DNA from: Spirochaetota bacterium
GTDB taxonomy: Bacteria > Spirochaetota > UBA12135 > COTS27 > JAFLEE01
Direction of reading: 5' to 3'
Assembly (NCBI GenBank): GCA_017302015.1
Contig: JAFLEE010000025.1
Coordinates: 1 to 59,676 of the forward strand
Length of the DNA stretch: 59,676 nt
The number at the start of each line of letters is the position of its first letter. Within the stretch, counting starts at the first letter, position 1. The notes beneath the pieces are model-generated. The model did no database searches. It saw nothing but the letters and a program-made list of their open reading frames with translations, and was not told the DNA's origin. Positions 50,898-59,676 of the stretch are shown here, in pieces. Made by a program: the position numbers and the translations under genes.

Positions 50898-52775
50898 TCA
50901 ACTATACTCCCCATCCCCCCGGCGCTCAAGATCCCCCGTGTCCACCAGCCCGCGGCCGCAGGAAGGGCGGTCGAAATGGCGCCGCAAGAGTTCCCCGCCG
51001 AGGCGGTAGAGGAAGGGACGCCCGTGGGGGCATACGTCCGCATACCCGCCACGATAGAAAGAATCGATGAGGTCCTGCATGACGCCCAACGAAAGGGGTT
51101 CCCCGGCGCGCACCGAGAGATGGCAGGCGGTGGTGGCGATCGCGCGCTCCCGGAGGTCCGCCGGGCCCATGGCGGGATTCTCGACGAACTGGTCGAGGAA
51201 CTCGAACGCGACCCCCTCCACCCGGTCCACCGGGATCCAAGCCGGGATCTCCTCGATCTGGGCCGCGCCTTCCCCGAAGGGCGAGAGGATGAAGCCGATG
51301 GCCTTGAGGGCGTCTGCGTGGAGCATCAGGGTCTCGATCTGATTGCGGGAACGGGCGTAGATGAGGGGGGAGAGCAGCGGCTGGGTGGCCCCGGAACCCC
51401 CTTCCATCTTGAGGCGCAGTCGATCGAAATGGATGCGCTCATGGAGGGCGTGCTGGTCGGCGAGGATCAGGGAGGGTCCATCGGTGAAGACGATGAAAAG
51501 ATGGTCCACCTGCCCGAGGACCCGCTTCCCGGAAAAGGGCGCGGCGTTTTCGCCGCCAAAGACCGTTTGGACCGGCTGGGAACCGGCCCGCGATTCGGGG
51601 ACGCCAAAGCCCGCTTGGAAGGATGGGAACCCCGCCCCGCTCCCCCGGTCCGAGAAAGAGAAGATATTAGGTCGGCTCGCGCCCGCGGGCTCGCCTCGGT
51701 AGGCGCCCGGCGTGGCCTTCCCCTCGAGAGAGGCGCGCAAGGCGTCTTTCACCGCGCCGTGCACCAGGCGATAGGCGCTATCGGGATCCCGGAAGCGCAC
51801 ATCGCGCTTCTGGGGATGCACGTTGACATCCACATCGTGGTCTGGGAACTCCAGGGCGAGGAAGCAAGCGGGATAATTCCTGGAGGGGAGGAGGTTCAAG
51901 TAGGCGTGGGACAGGGCGGCCGAGAGGGTGGCATTCACGATCGGCCGGCGTTTATGGAAGAAGAATTGGGTGCTGCGATTGCGCGCCCGATGGCGGTGGG
52001 AAGTGATGAAGCCCGTCAGGCGTAGGGGGCCCTCGCCGGTTTCCACGGGGAGCAGATTGGCCGCGAGTTCCGCGCCCCAGAACCGCTCCACGCGCCCGCG
52101 GAGATCGAGGGTGGCGGGGATCTCCAGGTCGATCTCGGGCTTCTCCCCCCCCTGGACCGTCTCCAAGACGAAGTGGACGCCCGGATGCCCCAGGCTCCGG
52201 TGGAGGAACTCCCGGCGGATCTCCGAGCGCTCCGCTTGGGGGGACCGGAGGAATTTCCGGCGCGCCGGGGCGTTGTAGAAGAGATCGGCGACCCGCAACC
52301 GAGTTCCCCGGGGCGACGCGGCCCCCCGGCGCCCGAGGAGGGCCCCCCCCTCCACCCGCAGCAGGCACCCCTCCCCCGAATCGCCGTCGCAACTGAGGGC
52401 CTCCACCCTGGCCACCGACGCGATGGCCGCCAAGGCCTCGCCCCGGAATCCGAGGGTCGGGGTGGTGAAGACATCCTCGATATCGCGGATCTTGGAGGTG
52501 GCGTGCTTGGCGAAGGCGCGCTCCAAGTCCTCCGGGTGCATGCCGCAGCCGTCATCGCCGACGCTAAGGGCGAAATGCCGCCAAAAATCCGCATCCGAAG
52601 CCCCGGCTCCCGGCAATTCTAGTCGGAGCTGGATGCGCCGCGCCCCGGCGTCGAGGGCGTTGTCCACGAGTTCCCGGACCACGGAGGACGGCCGTTCAAT
52701 GACCTCCCCCGCGGCGATGCGCGAAGCCACGGCCTCTGGTAAAATACGGATCTTCGCGGGACGGGGGTCGCTCAT
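50898..52775 (-). CDS. mutL: DNA mismatch repair protein MutL
   Basis: A 625-residue GHKL ATPase. The N-terminal ATP site has IAAGEVIERPSSVVRELVDN, DDGCGMHPEDL and TLGFRGEALAAIAS. The C-terminal half carries the endonuclease motif DQHALHERIHFD (residues 440-451, ending in Asp where Glu is common) and CPHGRPF, so it is of the nicking MutL type found in bacteria lacking MutH. It connects MutS to strand removal. Divergent from the Bat operon, 71 bases apart. Confidence 0.96.
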   Translation of the reverse strand: MSDPRPAKIRILPEAVASRIAAGEVIERPSSVVRELVDNALDAGARRIQLRLELPGAGASDADFWRHFALSVGDDGCGMHPEDLERAFAKHATSKIRDIEDVFTTPTLGFRGEALAAIASVARVEALSCDGDSGEGCLLRVEGGALLGRRGAASPRGTRLRVADLFYNAPARRKFLRSPQAERSEIRREFLHRSLGHPGVHFVLETVQGGEKPEIDLEIPATLDLRGRVERFWGAELAANLLPVETGEGPLRLTGFITSHRHRARNRSTQFFFHKRRPIVNATLSAALSHAYLNLLPSRNYPACFLALEFPDHDVDVNVHPQKRDVRFRDPDSAYRLVHGAVKDALRASLEGKATPGAYRGEPAGASRPNIFSFSDRGSGAGFPSFQAGFGVPESRAGSQPVQTVFGGENAAPFSGKRVLGQVDHLFIVFTDGPSLILADQHALHERIHFDRLRLKMEGGSGATQPLLSPLIYARSRNQIETLMLHADALKAIGFILSPFGEGAAQIEEIPAWIPVDRVEGVAFEFLDQFVENPAMGPADLRERAIATTACHLSVRAGEPLSLGVMQDLIDSFYRGGYADVCPHGRPFLYRLGGELLRRHFDRPSCGRGLVDTGDLERRGDGEYS

Positions 52776-52846
52776 TTATTTTCCGGAAAGGTCGATGCTA
52801 TGAGGAGGGAAAGGCCCCCCATTTTCCCATTTTTCCACCCCCCGCG

Positions 52847-53770
52847 ATGAGGACCATGCCCCGATTTGCCGCGAGCCTATTCCTGCTAGCCACCCTGGCG
52901 GCGGCCCCGACCTTCTCTATCCGGGCCACCGTCGACCGCACGGTGGTCACCGTCGGCGACCCCATCACCCTGAGCATCGTCATCCGCTTCGATCCTACCC
53001 TGAAGGTCCGTAAACCGGGTCCCGGCGCCGGGCTAGGCGACTTCGAGATCAAGGACTACGTCTTCCAACCGCCCCGCCTCGAGGGGAAAGTCGCCGTCGA
53101 CCGGGCCGATTACACCCTAGCCGTCTACGAAACCGGATCCTTCCTCGTCCCCGCGATGCGGGCCTCGGCCCTCATCGACGGCCGCGAGGTCGAGATCCTC
53201 ACCGAACCCATTAAGATCGAGGTGCGCTCCCTCGCCGCCGGACGGAGCAATCTCGAGCCCTCTCCGGACCGCGCCCTCGAAGTCCCCGCCGGCCGCGTCC
53301 CGCTGCGCTATTTCCTCTACCTCGCCTCGCCCCTCTTCGCCATCGGGCTCTTCTTCGCGGGCCGCGCCTTCTGGCGCTGGTGGCGCCGAAGGCGCATCCC
53401 CCCCCTGCTCCCCCACGAACGGGCCCAGCGCGACTTGAACGAGCTCCTCGCCAAGTCCTTTCCCGAAGGGGAACGCGACCGCTTCTTCTATTACCGGCTC
53501 TCGGAAATCCTGCGGGCATTCATCGAAGCCACGGTTCCCGAGCTCCCCCTCACCATCCTCACCACCCGCCAAAGCCTCGAACTCCTCTCCACCCACGCGG
53601 CTCCCTTCGCCCCGTTCCTCGCCGAGTTCCTCCCCTATTCCGACCGCATCAAGTTCGCCCGCCTACCCGCCCAGCCCGCCGATACCGCGCGCTTCGTTGC
53701 GGAACTCCGCGGCCTCATCGCCGCCGAGGCGGCCCGGGTGGAAGCGGCCCGTGAACTGAAGAAGGCTTGA
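52847..53770 (+). CDS. DUF4381/BatD-type membrane protein, first gene of the Bat operon
   Basis: A 307-residue protein: signal peptide (FAASLFLLATLAAA), a periplasmic beta domain (about 25-130: VDRTVVTVGDPITLSIVIRF, YTLAVYETGSFLVPAM), one membrane span (about 152-172), a basic RRRR stretch and a helical cytoplasmic tail (RFFYYRLSEILRAFIEATVP). This matches DUF4381/BatD-like proteins in MoxR-Bat loci. The start could be 52847 or 52856. It is followed by the BatA-like gene five bases later. Confidence 0.75.
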   Translation: MRTMPRFAASLFLLATLAAAPTFSIRATVDRTVVTVGDPITLSIVIRFDPTLKVRKPGPGAGLGDFEIKDYVFQPPRLEGKVAVDRADYTLAVYETGSFLVPAMRASALIDGREVEILTEPIKIEVRSLAAGRSNLEPSPDRALEVPAGRVPLRYFLYLASPLFAIGLFFAGRAFWRWWRRRRIPPLLPHERAQRDLNELLAKSFPEGERDRFFYYRLSEILRAFIEATVPELPLTILTTRQSLELLSTHAAPFAPFLAEFLPYSDRIKFARLPAQPADTARFVAELRGLIAAEAARVEAARELKKA

Positions 53771-53775
53771 GGCCC

Positions 53776-54798
53776 ATGCTGCACCCCGATTGGTTCTTCG
53801 CCTTCAAGGATCCCGCCTGGTTCCTGCTGTTCCCCCCCGTCGCGGCGATCCTCATCGTGTGGCATTTCGCCTTCGCAGAAAAGCGCGGGGCGGCCATCCC
53901 GTATTCCTCCGTCTCGGCCTTCGCGGCCCTCGGCCCCCAGAAGACCCTGCGCTGGAGGCATAGCCTCCTCGTGCTGCGACTCCTCACCATCCTCCTGCTC
54001 TTGGCCGCCCTGGCCCGGCCCCAGACCGGGCGCAAGAATAGCCTGATCCGCAGCGAAGGCATCGACATCATGATCGCCCTCGACATCTCCGAGAGCATGC
54101 GGGGGGAAGACTTGCAGCCCGATTTCCGCCTCGCGGTGGCCAAGCGGGTCACCGCCGACTTCATCATGAAGCGCCACGACGACCGCATCGGGCTCGTCCT
54201 CTTCGGAAACGAGGCGTTCCTGCAATGCCCCCTCACCCTCGACCACGGGGTGCTCCTCAGTTTCCTGAACAAGGTGAGTTTCATCCCCGAGATCTCCCAA
54301 CGCACGGCCATCGGCATGGGCGTCTCCACCGCGCTCCTCGCCCTCAAGAAATCGAAGGCCAAGAGCCGGGTCGTCATCCTGGTCACCGACGGGGCCAATA
54401 ACGCCGGCGAGATCGACCCCGCCACCGCCGCCGAACTGGCCAAGGCCCAGGGGGTGAAAGTCTACGCCATCGGTATCGGGAAACCGGGGGTGCACCAGGT
54501 ACTCGTGACCGTCGCCGACCCCAATTTTGGCCCGACCAAGCAAGCGATCATGGCCGAGATGCTCGAGGAGCCCCTCCAAGGCCTAGCCGCGGCCACCGGC
54601 GGCGCGTACTATAACGCCCAGAACACCGGCAAGTTCGCGGAGATCCTCCGCCAAATCGACAAGCTCGAGAAGAGCGAGATCACCACGAAGCAGTACCTCG
54701 ACGTCAACGAGCAGGCGGGGGGTTGGCTCCTCGCCGCCTTCCTGCTGTTCCTCCTCGAGGCCGGCCTGCGCCATACCCGCTTCCGCAAACTTCCCTGA
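53776..54798 (+). CDS. batA: BatA-like von Willebrand factor A protein
   Basis: A 340-residue inner-membrane protein with membrane spans near residues 15-33, 62-80 and 315-332 and a VWA domain between. The metal site is DISESM (MIDAS), and the later strand VILVTDGANNAGEIDP completes it. BatA/BatB partner with MoxR ATPases in stress tolerance, probably as chaperones or scaffolds. ATG 53776 has GAGG close upstream. Coupled to batB with 10 bases between. Confidence 0.88.
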   Translation: MLHPDWFFAFKDPAWFLLFPPVAAILIVWHFAFAEKRGAAIPYSSVSAFAALGPQKTLRWRHSLLVLRLLTILLLLAALARPQTGRKNSLIRSEGIDIMIALDISESMRGEDLQPDFRLAVAKRVTADFIMKRHDDRIGLVLFGNEAFLQCPLTLDHGVLLSFLNKVSFIPEISQRTAIGMGVSTALLALKKSKAKSRVVILVTDGANNAGEIDPATAAELAKAQGVKVYAIGIGKPGVHQVLVTVADPNFGPTKQAIMAEMLEEPLQGLAAATGGAYYNAQNTGKFAEILRQIDKLEKSEITTKQYLDVNEQAGGWLLAAFLLFLLEAGLRHTRFRKLP

Positions 54799-54808
54799 AC
54801 GAGACCCC

Positions 54809-55840
54809 ATGCGCTTCGCCGAACCCGCCTTCGCCCCCCTCCTCGCCCTCGTGCCCCTGGCGCTCCTCTTCGCGTGGTGGGTCGAGCGTCGCAAGCGGCG
54901 CGACCTGGCCCTCCATTTCCACCCCGAACTCCTCGCCGTGCTCTCCCGGGGCGTGAGTTACCCACGACGGTGGCTGAAATGGTCGCTGCTGGCCCTCGCC
55001 CTCGGGCTCTTCGCCATCGGGCTCATGCGCCCCCAATGGGGCCGCCATTCGGTCACGGTGGAACGCCGCGGCATCGACATCGTGTTCGTCATCGACGTCA
55101 GTAAATCGATGCTCGCGGAGGATATCAAGCCCAGCCGCCTCGAGAAGGCCAAGATCGAGATCGACCAGTTCATGGACCGCCTGGCCGGGGACCGGGCCGG
55201 CCTCGTCGCCTTCGCCGGGTCGGCTTTCACCCTCTGCCCCCTCACCCACGACTATAACGCCATGAAGCAATTCGTCGGCCTGCTCGCCCCCGACATCGTC
55301 GCCCGCCAGGGCACCGACATCGGCAACGCGCTGCGCGTGGCCCGGCGGACCTTCGTCGACGGGGCCGGCAAGCACAAGGCCATCGTCCTCCTCACCGACG
55401 GCGAAGATTTCAACCCCGCCACCCGGGACGAGACCGCCGCCTGCGCCAAGGACGGCATCAAGATCTTCACCATCGGCTTCGGCAGCCGCAACGGCGACCC
55501 CATCCCCGTCAAGGACGATTCGGGGAAGATCGTCGGCTACCATAAAGACGCCTCGGGCCAGATCGTCGTCTCGCGCCTCGACGAGAAGATGCTCTCCGAG
55601 ATTGCCCAGAAGACCGACGGGCGGTATGATTACAGCCCCTACGGCGATATGGACCTCGCCGGCATCTACCGCAGCCTCCAATCCATCGAGAAGCGCCAAT
55701 TGGATTCCCAGAAGATCGAACAATTCGAGGAGCGCTACGCCGTGTTCGCCGCCGCGCTGCTCCTGCTGCTCGTGGGCGAATACCTCCTCCTCGACCGCGC
55801 CCGCCCCCCGCGCCGCCGGGAAGAAGAGGAGGGCGCGTGA
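54809..55840 (+). CDS. batB: BatB-like von Willebrand factor A protein
   Basis: A 343-residue VWA protein, a paralogue of BatA. N-terminal spans lie at about 8-24 and 54-72, the MIDAS motif is FVIDVSKSMLAEDI, then VAFAGSAFTLCPLTHDYNAM and VLLTDGEDFNPATRDE, with a C-terminal span (VFAAALLLLLVGEYLLL). The stop overlaps the next GTG start as GTGA, so the operon is translationally coupled. Confidence 0.88.
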   Translation: MRFAEPAFAPLLALVPLALLFAWWVERRKRRDLALHFHPELLAVLSRGVSYPRRWLKWSLLALALGLFAIGLMRPQWGRHSVTVERRGIDIVFVIDVSKSMLAEDIKPSRLEKAKIEIDQFMDRLAGDRAGLVAFAGSAFTLCPLTHDYNAMKQFVGLLAPDIVARQGTDIGNALRVARRTFVDGAGKHKAIVLLTDGEDFNPATRDETAACAKDGIKIFTIGFGSRNGDPIPVKDDSGKIVGYHKDASGQIVVSRLDEKMLSEIAQKTDGRYDYSPYGDMDLAGIYRSLQSIEKRQLDSQKIEQFEERYAVFAAALLLLLVGEYLLLDRARPPRRREEEEGA

Positions 55841-56652
55841 AACGGAAGACCGCACTTCTGGCGCTCGCCCTCGGCTTCGCGCCGCTCTGGGCGTTCTTCA
55901 ACCCGATCCGCGACCAGAGCCGCGAGGCCCTCGAAGCGCTTAAGCGCGGGAAGTTCGACCGGGCGGTGGAACTCTTCGCCAAGGCGTTCCAGGAGGACCC
56001 CGCCGACCCCGTCCTGCTCTACAACCTCGGGTCCGCCCAGTCCCTGAAGGGCGATTTCGAGAAGGCCAAGGAAAACCTCGAGAAGGCCCTCGCCGCCGCC
56101 CCGCCCGCGTTCAAACCCCGGGTGCTCTACCATCTGGGCAATAACGCCATGCGCAGCGAGAACTACGAGGAGGCGATCAAGCATTACGTCGAAGCCTTGC
56201 GCCTGGCGCCCGAAGATCGCGACGCCAAATGGAACCTTGAATTGGCGCGGACGAAACTGCGCGAGCAATCCCAAAAGCAGCAAAACCGGCAGAACCAGCA
56301 GACCCAAGATAAAAAATCCAACGGCAGCCGCCACAACGAGTCGGGCGGCGAGCGCCAAACACAGGGCGCCGATCGCTTCGACCAGCCCCACGATTCCCGC
56401 AAACCCGGGCAAGAGTCTCCCCAAGCCTCCCCCCAACAGGGGAGTAAGGGCGGCCAGGGCCAAGGCGGCAAGCCCGAAGACAAGGCCCGAAGCGGCGGCG
56501 GCGCGGGACAAACCCCGGTGGGAAGCAGGCGCCTCACCCCGGAAGAGTCGGAGCAACTCCTCCAGGCCCTGCAAGACAAGCAAAACCGCGCCCCCCGCCC
56601 CTTTACCCCCGACCAGGCCATGCCCAATACCCCGCGCGGGAAGGATTGGTGA
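55837..56652 (+). CDS. batC: BatC-like TPR protein
   Basis: A 271-residue protein: signal peptide (ALLALALGFAPLWAF), three or more TPR units (KRGKFDRAVELFAKAFQEDP, GDFEKAKENLEKALAAAP, NYEEAIKHYVEALRLAPED), then a Gln/Ser/Gly-rich low-complexity linker (about 145-235) and a short ending (RRLTPEESEQLLQALQDKQN). Periplasmic scaffold for the Bat complex is the likely role. GTG start. Confidence 0.83.
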   Translation: MKRKTALLALALGFAPLWAFFNPIRDQSREALEALKRGKFDRAVELFAKAFQEDPADPVLLYNLGSAQSLKGDFEKAKENLEKALAAAPPAFKPRVLYHLGNNAMRSENYEEAIKHYVEALRLAPEDRDAKWNLELARTKLREQSQKQQNRQNQQTQDKKSNGSRHNESGGERQTQGADRFDQPHDSRKPGQESPQASPQQGSKGGQGQGGKPEDKARSGGGAGQTPVGSRRLTPEESEQLLQALQDKQNRAPRPFTPDQAMPNTPRGKDW

Positions 56653-58424
56653 AGGTGCGTGCCGCCCGGTTCCTCCCCATCGCCTGCCTCGCGGCCTTGG
56701 CGCCCCTCTTCGCTTCCATGGAAGTGCAGGTGGACGCCGAGAAGATCGGCCAAGAGGACACGCTCGGCGTCGAGGTGATCCTGGAGGGCGAAGAGGCCCA
56801 GCCCGAAATCCGCTCCGCCGATTTCGAGATGCGCGGCTCCAGCCGGTCCTCCCAAATCCAGATCATCAACGGCGCCGTCACCAAGCGCACCATCTACCAT
56901 TTCGACCTCGGGCCCATGCGCACCGGGTCCCTTTCGTTCTCCGTCGCCGCGGGCAAGGAGACCAAGGGGCCCGTCGCCATCGAGGTCGTCGCCGGGCGCC
57001 TAAAGGCGCCCCCGGCCCAGGCGCGCAATCCCATCGAGGAATTCTTCGGGGGCAACCCATGGGGCGCCCCCCAGCCCCAGCGGCGCGCCGAGTTCGGCGA
57101 AGATGAGGCTCTCGTGCGCAACGAGGTCCCCAAGACCCAGGTGTGGTTGGGAGAGACCATCCCTGTCGACACCGTACTCTACACACGCGTTGTGATCGAG
57201 CAACCGCGCCTCGCGAAGGAGGACGAAGCGAGCGGGTTCTCGGTGGAACCCGTCAATGATTTCCAGCCCCAGAGCGCGCGCGCCACCCTCAATGGCCAGA
57301 ATTACCAGAAAATCGTCCTCCGCCGACGTCTCTTCACCCCGACTCTCACCGGGAACGCCACCATCAAGGGGGCCGTGCTGCGCCTCGAGAAGGGCGGCGG
57401 CTTTTGGGGCGGTCCGGCGCGCAACGTCAAAGTCCCCGATCTGACCCTCACGGTCTCTCCCCTTCCCGATGCCGGGAAGCCCGCGACCTTCCGCGGGGCC
57501 GTCGGCGAGTTCGCCTTGAAGGCCCGCCTCAGCGCGGGAACCGTGAAAGCCCATGACGCGGCCACCCTCGTCTATGAACTTTCCGGCCAAGGCAATTTCA
57601 GGGGCACCACCCTTCCGGCCCCCAGCCTGCGCGACCCCGACCTCGCCAGCCGCCGCGCCGCCGTGCGCGATACGGTGAAGTTCACCCCCCAAGGCCAAGA
57701 AGGCACCCTCGCCGCCGAGTACATGCTCATCCCCGAACGCGAGAAATTCTACACCCTCCCCGGGGTCGAGTGGTCCTATTTTTCCCCGGCGAAGGCGGCC
57801 TACATCACCCTGCGCACGCCGACGCTCACCCTCACCGCCACCAAGGCCGACAAAGACGGCGGTCCCTCCGTCACCATCAATGGTTCCCGCGAAGTGGAGA
57901 CCCAGCGCGAGGATATCCGCTATATCCATACGGCGGGTCTCCGGTCGGCCTCAAGCGGCCCCTTCCGAAGCCCCTGGTTCATCGCGCTCCACGCCCTCGC
58001 GCTTATAGCGGCCGCGGGCGCTTTCGCCGCTCGGCGCATCCATGAGCTCCGACGCCACGGCGGCCTCGGTCTATCAAGCCACGCCCTGGAGCGCGCCCAG
58101 AAGCGCCTCAAGCAATGCGTGAAGCACCGCGGCGATTCGGATGCGTTCCACCGGCACCTCGAGGCGGCCCTCCAGGGCTACCTCCAGGACCGCCTGGGTG
58201 TTTCCGCCGGGATGCCCCTGACCGAGGTGCGCCGATTCGCGGTCGCACAGTTCGGGGAGAGCGAGGAACTCGCCGGTCTCTTCGAGCTGGTGCGCGCCTG
58301 CCAGGCGGCGCGTTATGCCCGGCCGTCCGAGGGCGGATCGGATGCGGGGAAGTCCGACCGCGCCGAGGCGACCCTGCGCGCCATCGACCGCCTCTGGGGC
58401 GAAAAGAAGGGAGGCAAACCATGA
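56649..58424 (+). CDS. batD: BatD-like oxygen tolerance protein
   Basis: A 591-residue protein: signal peptide (FLPIACLAALAPLFA), tandem Ig-like beta domains of the BatD family (about 25-430, e.g. FDLGPMRTGSLSFSVAAGKE and KTQVWLGETIPVDTVLYTR), one membrane span (about 440-460) and a helical cytoplasmic tail like the first gene's. An 18-residue Gly/Pro/Gln insert lies near 133-150. The GTG at 56649 overlaps the batC stop and has GGAAGG upstream. Confidence 0.86.
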   Translation: MKVRAARFLPIACLAALAPLFASMEVQVDAEKIGQEDTLGVEVILEGEEAQPEIRSADFEMRGSSRSSQIQIINGAVTKRTIYHFDLGPMRTGSLSFSVAAGKETKGPVAIEVVAGRLKAPPAQARNPIEEFFGGNPWGAPQPQRRAEFGEDEALVRNEVPKTQVWLGETIPVDTVLYTRVVIEQPRLAKEDEASGFSVEPVNDFQPQSARATLNGQNYQKIVLRRRLFTPTLTGNATIKGAVLRLEKGGGFWGGPARNVKVPDLTLTVSPLPDAGKPATFRGAVGEFALKARLSAGTVKAHDAATLVYELSGQGNFRGTTLPAPSLRDPDLASRRAAVRDTVKFTPQGQEGTLAAEYMLIPEREKFYTLPGVEWSYFSPAKAAYITLRTPTLTLTATKADKDGGPSVTINGSREVETQREDIRYIHTAGLRSASSGPFRSPWFIALHALALIAAAGAFAARRIHELRRHGGLGLSSHALERAQKRLKQCVKHRGDSDAFHRHLEAALQGYLQDRLGVSAGMPLTEVRRFAVAQFGESEELAGLFELVRACQAARYARPSEGGSDAGKSDRAEATLRAIDRLWGEKKGGKP

Positions 58425-59224
58425 CCCGCCGCCTTCGCATCCTCCTCGTGTCGGTGGCCCTGCTCGCCCCCGTTTTCGCCGCCTCCCGCGACGAAGCGGA
58501 TGCGCGCACGCTCGACGAGGCCAACCGCTATTACCGCCGCGGCCAATACCAGGAGGCCCTGCGCATCTACGAAGACCTCTTGCGCGTACGGGGCCCCAGC
58601 CGCGACCTCCTCTATAACGCGGGGAACGCGGCGTTCCAGGTCTACCGCGATACCACGGCCACCAATCGCGAGGGGAAATTGGCCCTCGCCATCCGCCATT
58701 TCGAGTGGGCCAAGCGGCTCTCTCCCTCCGACGAGGATGTCGCCTTCAACCTCGAGTTCAGCCGCCGGCTGGTCTCTGACCGCATCCAGGCGCCCGAACC
58801 CAACGCGCTCCTCTTCGCGCTCTTCTTCTACTACTACCTGGCCACGGTACCGACCCTGGCGCTCCTCGCCGCCATCGCCTTCCTGCTCGCGGGGGCGGCC
58901 GCCGCCGCGCGCATCCTCCTCTCCGCCGACCGAGAAGCCCTCCGCACCGCCAGCCTGACCGTCCTCCTCGTGGCCGCCTGCCTCTGGGCAATCCTCCTCG
59001 CCTCGGCCATCGTGAAGCACCGCGCCACCCGCCTCGACGACCGCGCCTGGATCCGCACCGAAACCGCCGATCTCCGCACCGAGCCGAGGCCCGATGCCCC
59101 GGTGGCCCTCGAACTCCACGAGGGAACCCGCGTGAAGACGGTCAATTCGGTGGACCAATGGGATCAGGTGCGCCTGGAGGACGGCCGACAGGGCTGGATC
59201 CCCGGGGAGCGGCTCCTCAAATGA
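58421..59224 (+). CDS. batE: BatE-like TPR and SH3 protein
   Basis: A 267-residue protein: signal peptide (ILLVSVALLAPVFA), TPR units (DEANRYYRRGQYQEALRIYE, GPSRDLLYNAGNAAF), two membrane spans (about 128-150 and 165-185) and a C-terminal bacterial SH3 domain (TADLRTEPRPDAPVALELHE, GRQGWIPGERLL). This is the usual BatE layout. GGGAGG lies ahead of the ATG; the start overlaps batD as ATGA. Confidence 0.83.
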   Translation: MTRRLRILLVSVALLAPVFAASRDEADARTLDEANRYYRRGQYQEALRIYEDLLRVRGPSRDLLYNAGNAAFQVYRDTTATNREGKLALAIRHFEWAKRLSPSDEDVAFNLEFSRRLVSDRIQAPEPNALLFALFFYYYLATVPTLALLAAIAFLLAGAAAAARILLSADREALRTASLTVLLVAACLWAILLASAIVKHRATRLDDRAWIRTETADLRTEPRPDAPVALELHEGTRVKTVNSVDQWDQVRLEDGRQGWIPGERLLK

Positions 59225-59676
59225 AGAAGCCCCTGCGCATCCGCGGCCTTTCCGGCTTCGCCCGGGAGATCTCCCGCATGCTGCTGCGCGCGGAAGACGC
59301 CATCCTCGACGAGGTGCTCCGCCTGCGGGTGCGCCGCGGGATCGACCTCGTGGAGCGCATCCTCGCCCAATCCCGCATCGAAGTGGACGACCTCGCCCCC
59401 TCCCAACGCAAGGCCTACACGTTCCTGAAGCGGGCGGCCGCCCCGGCCCAAGTCGTCCCCTTCTTGGCGCCCGAGCCCGCCCGCCCCGTCGCCGGCCGCT
59501 ACCACGACCTCGCCGCCCTCTGGGACGGCGTGAATGCCCGGTACTTCGAATCGCAGATGCAGCCGGCCACCCTGCGTTGGAGCCAGCGCGCTTCCCTGCG
59601 CCGCCTGGGCTTCTGGGATTTCGGCCGCGACCATATCGTCATCTCCAGGTCCCTCGACCATCCCGCCGTCCCCGCC
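59221..59676 (+). CDS. SprT-like / DUF45-type metallopeptidase, partial
   Basis: The 3' end is cut by the window edge after 152 codons. The visible part has basic helices (FAREISRMLLRAEDAILDEV), a linker and then LWDGVNARYFESQMQPATLR and FDFGRDHIVISRSLD-like text (read WDFGRDHIVISRSLDHPAVP), the start of the SprT/M48-like core before its HExxH motif. Its ATG overlaps the batE stop. The metal site is outside the window. Confidence 0.65.
   Translation, partial: MKKPLRIRGLSGFAREISRMLLRAEDAILDEVLRLRVRRGIDLVERILAQSRIEVDDLAPSQRKAYTFLKRAAAPAQVVPFLAPEPARPVAGRYHDLAALWDGVNARYFESQMQPATLRWSQRASLRRLGFWDFGRDHIVISRSLDHPAVPA

Overview
The window is GC-rich, Gram-negative-type bacterial DNA. It carries lipoprotein signals, a complete 14-subunit complex I operon, BatA-E aerotolerance genes and a single-chain glycyl-tRNA synthetase. 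It also holds many carbohydrate genes paired with AraC regulators (glycosidase family GH4, a GH141-like beta-helix protein, SGNH hydrolase, UroD-like protein, sugar isomerase). This mix, with a short NuoG, would fit a heterotroph of the PVC/FCB groups or a related candidate phylum, but nothing seen fixes the taxon.

Positions 1 to about 14,430 are an accessory island of lower and more uneven GC. The first part (74-8663) is an integrative mobile element. It has two full tyrosine recombinases, an XRE regulator, a STAS protein, an HU-like protein and a replication ATPase of the type that accompanies integrative elements. A cascade of overlapping small genes follows, with a dense array of AACCTGGTCAC repeats that could be an origin. 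Next come an ANT(4')-like nucleotidyltransferase pseudogene (8805-9567) and a compact six-gene minus-strand operon (13,973 to 9597). In order of transcription the operon encodes a one-TM protein, a TIR-like protein, an Nmad2-like protein, a thymidylate-synthase-like enzyme, a second TIR-like protein and a 5-hmdU-kinase-helical-domain (hypermodification) protein. This is the best candidate in the window for an undescribed defence or nucleotide-signalling system. The island ends beside tRNA-Val(CAC).

Positions 14,432-28,132 are conserved chromosome: tRNA-Val, a histidine phosphatase and nuoA-N in canonical order on the minus strand behind a promoter with a perfect TTGACA box. Positions 28,400-40,257 are a sugar-use region with three AraC regulators, each divergent from a likely target, plus a radical SAM protein, an ArsR regulator and a long palindromic repeat.

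Positions 40,485-52,775 hold housekeeping and repair genes: pdxH, a PrxQ/Bcp peroxiredoxin, a RecB-like nuclease with a UPF1/DNA2-like helicase, two paralogous lipoproteins, glycyl-tRNA synthetase, accA, an SGNH hydrolase and endonuclease-type mutL. Positions 52,847-59,676 are a tightly coupled Bat operon (a DUF4381/BatD-type membrane protein, BatA, BatB, BatC, BatD, BatE and a SprT-like protein cut by the window edge). It has no moxR or DUF58 gene at its start.
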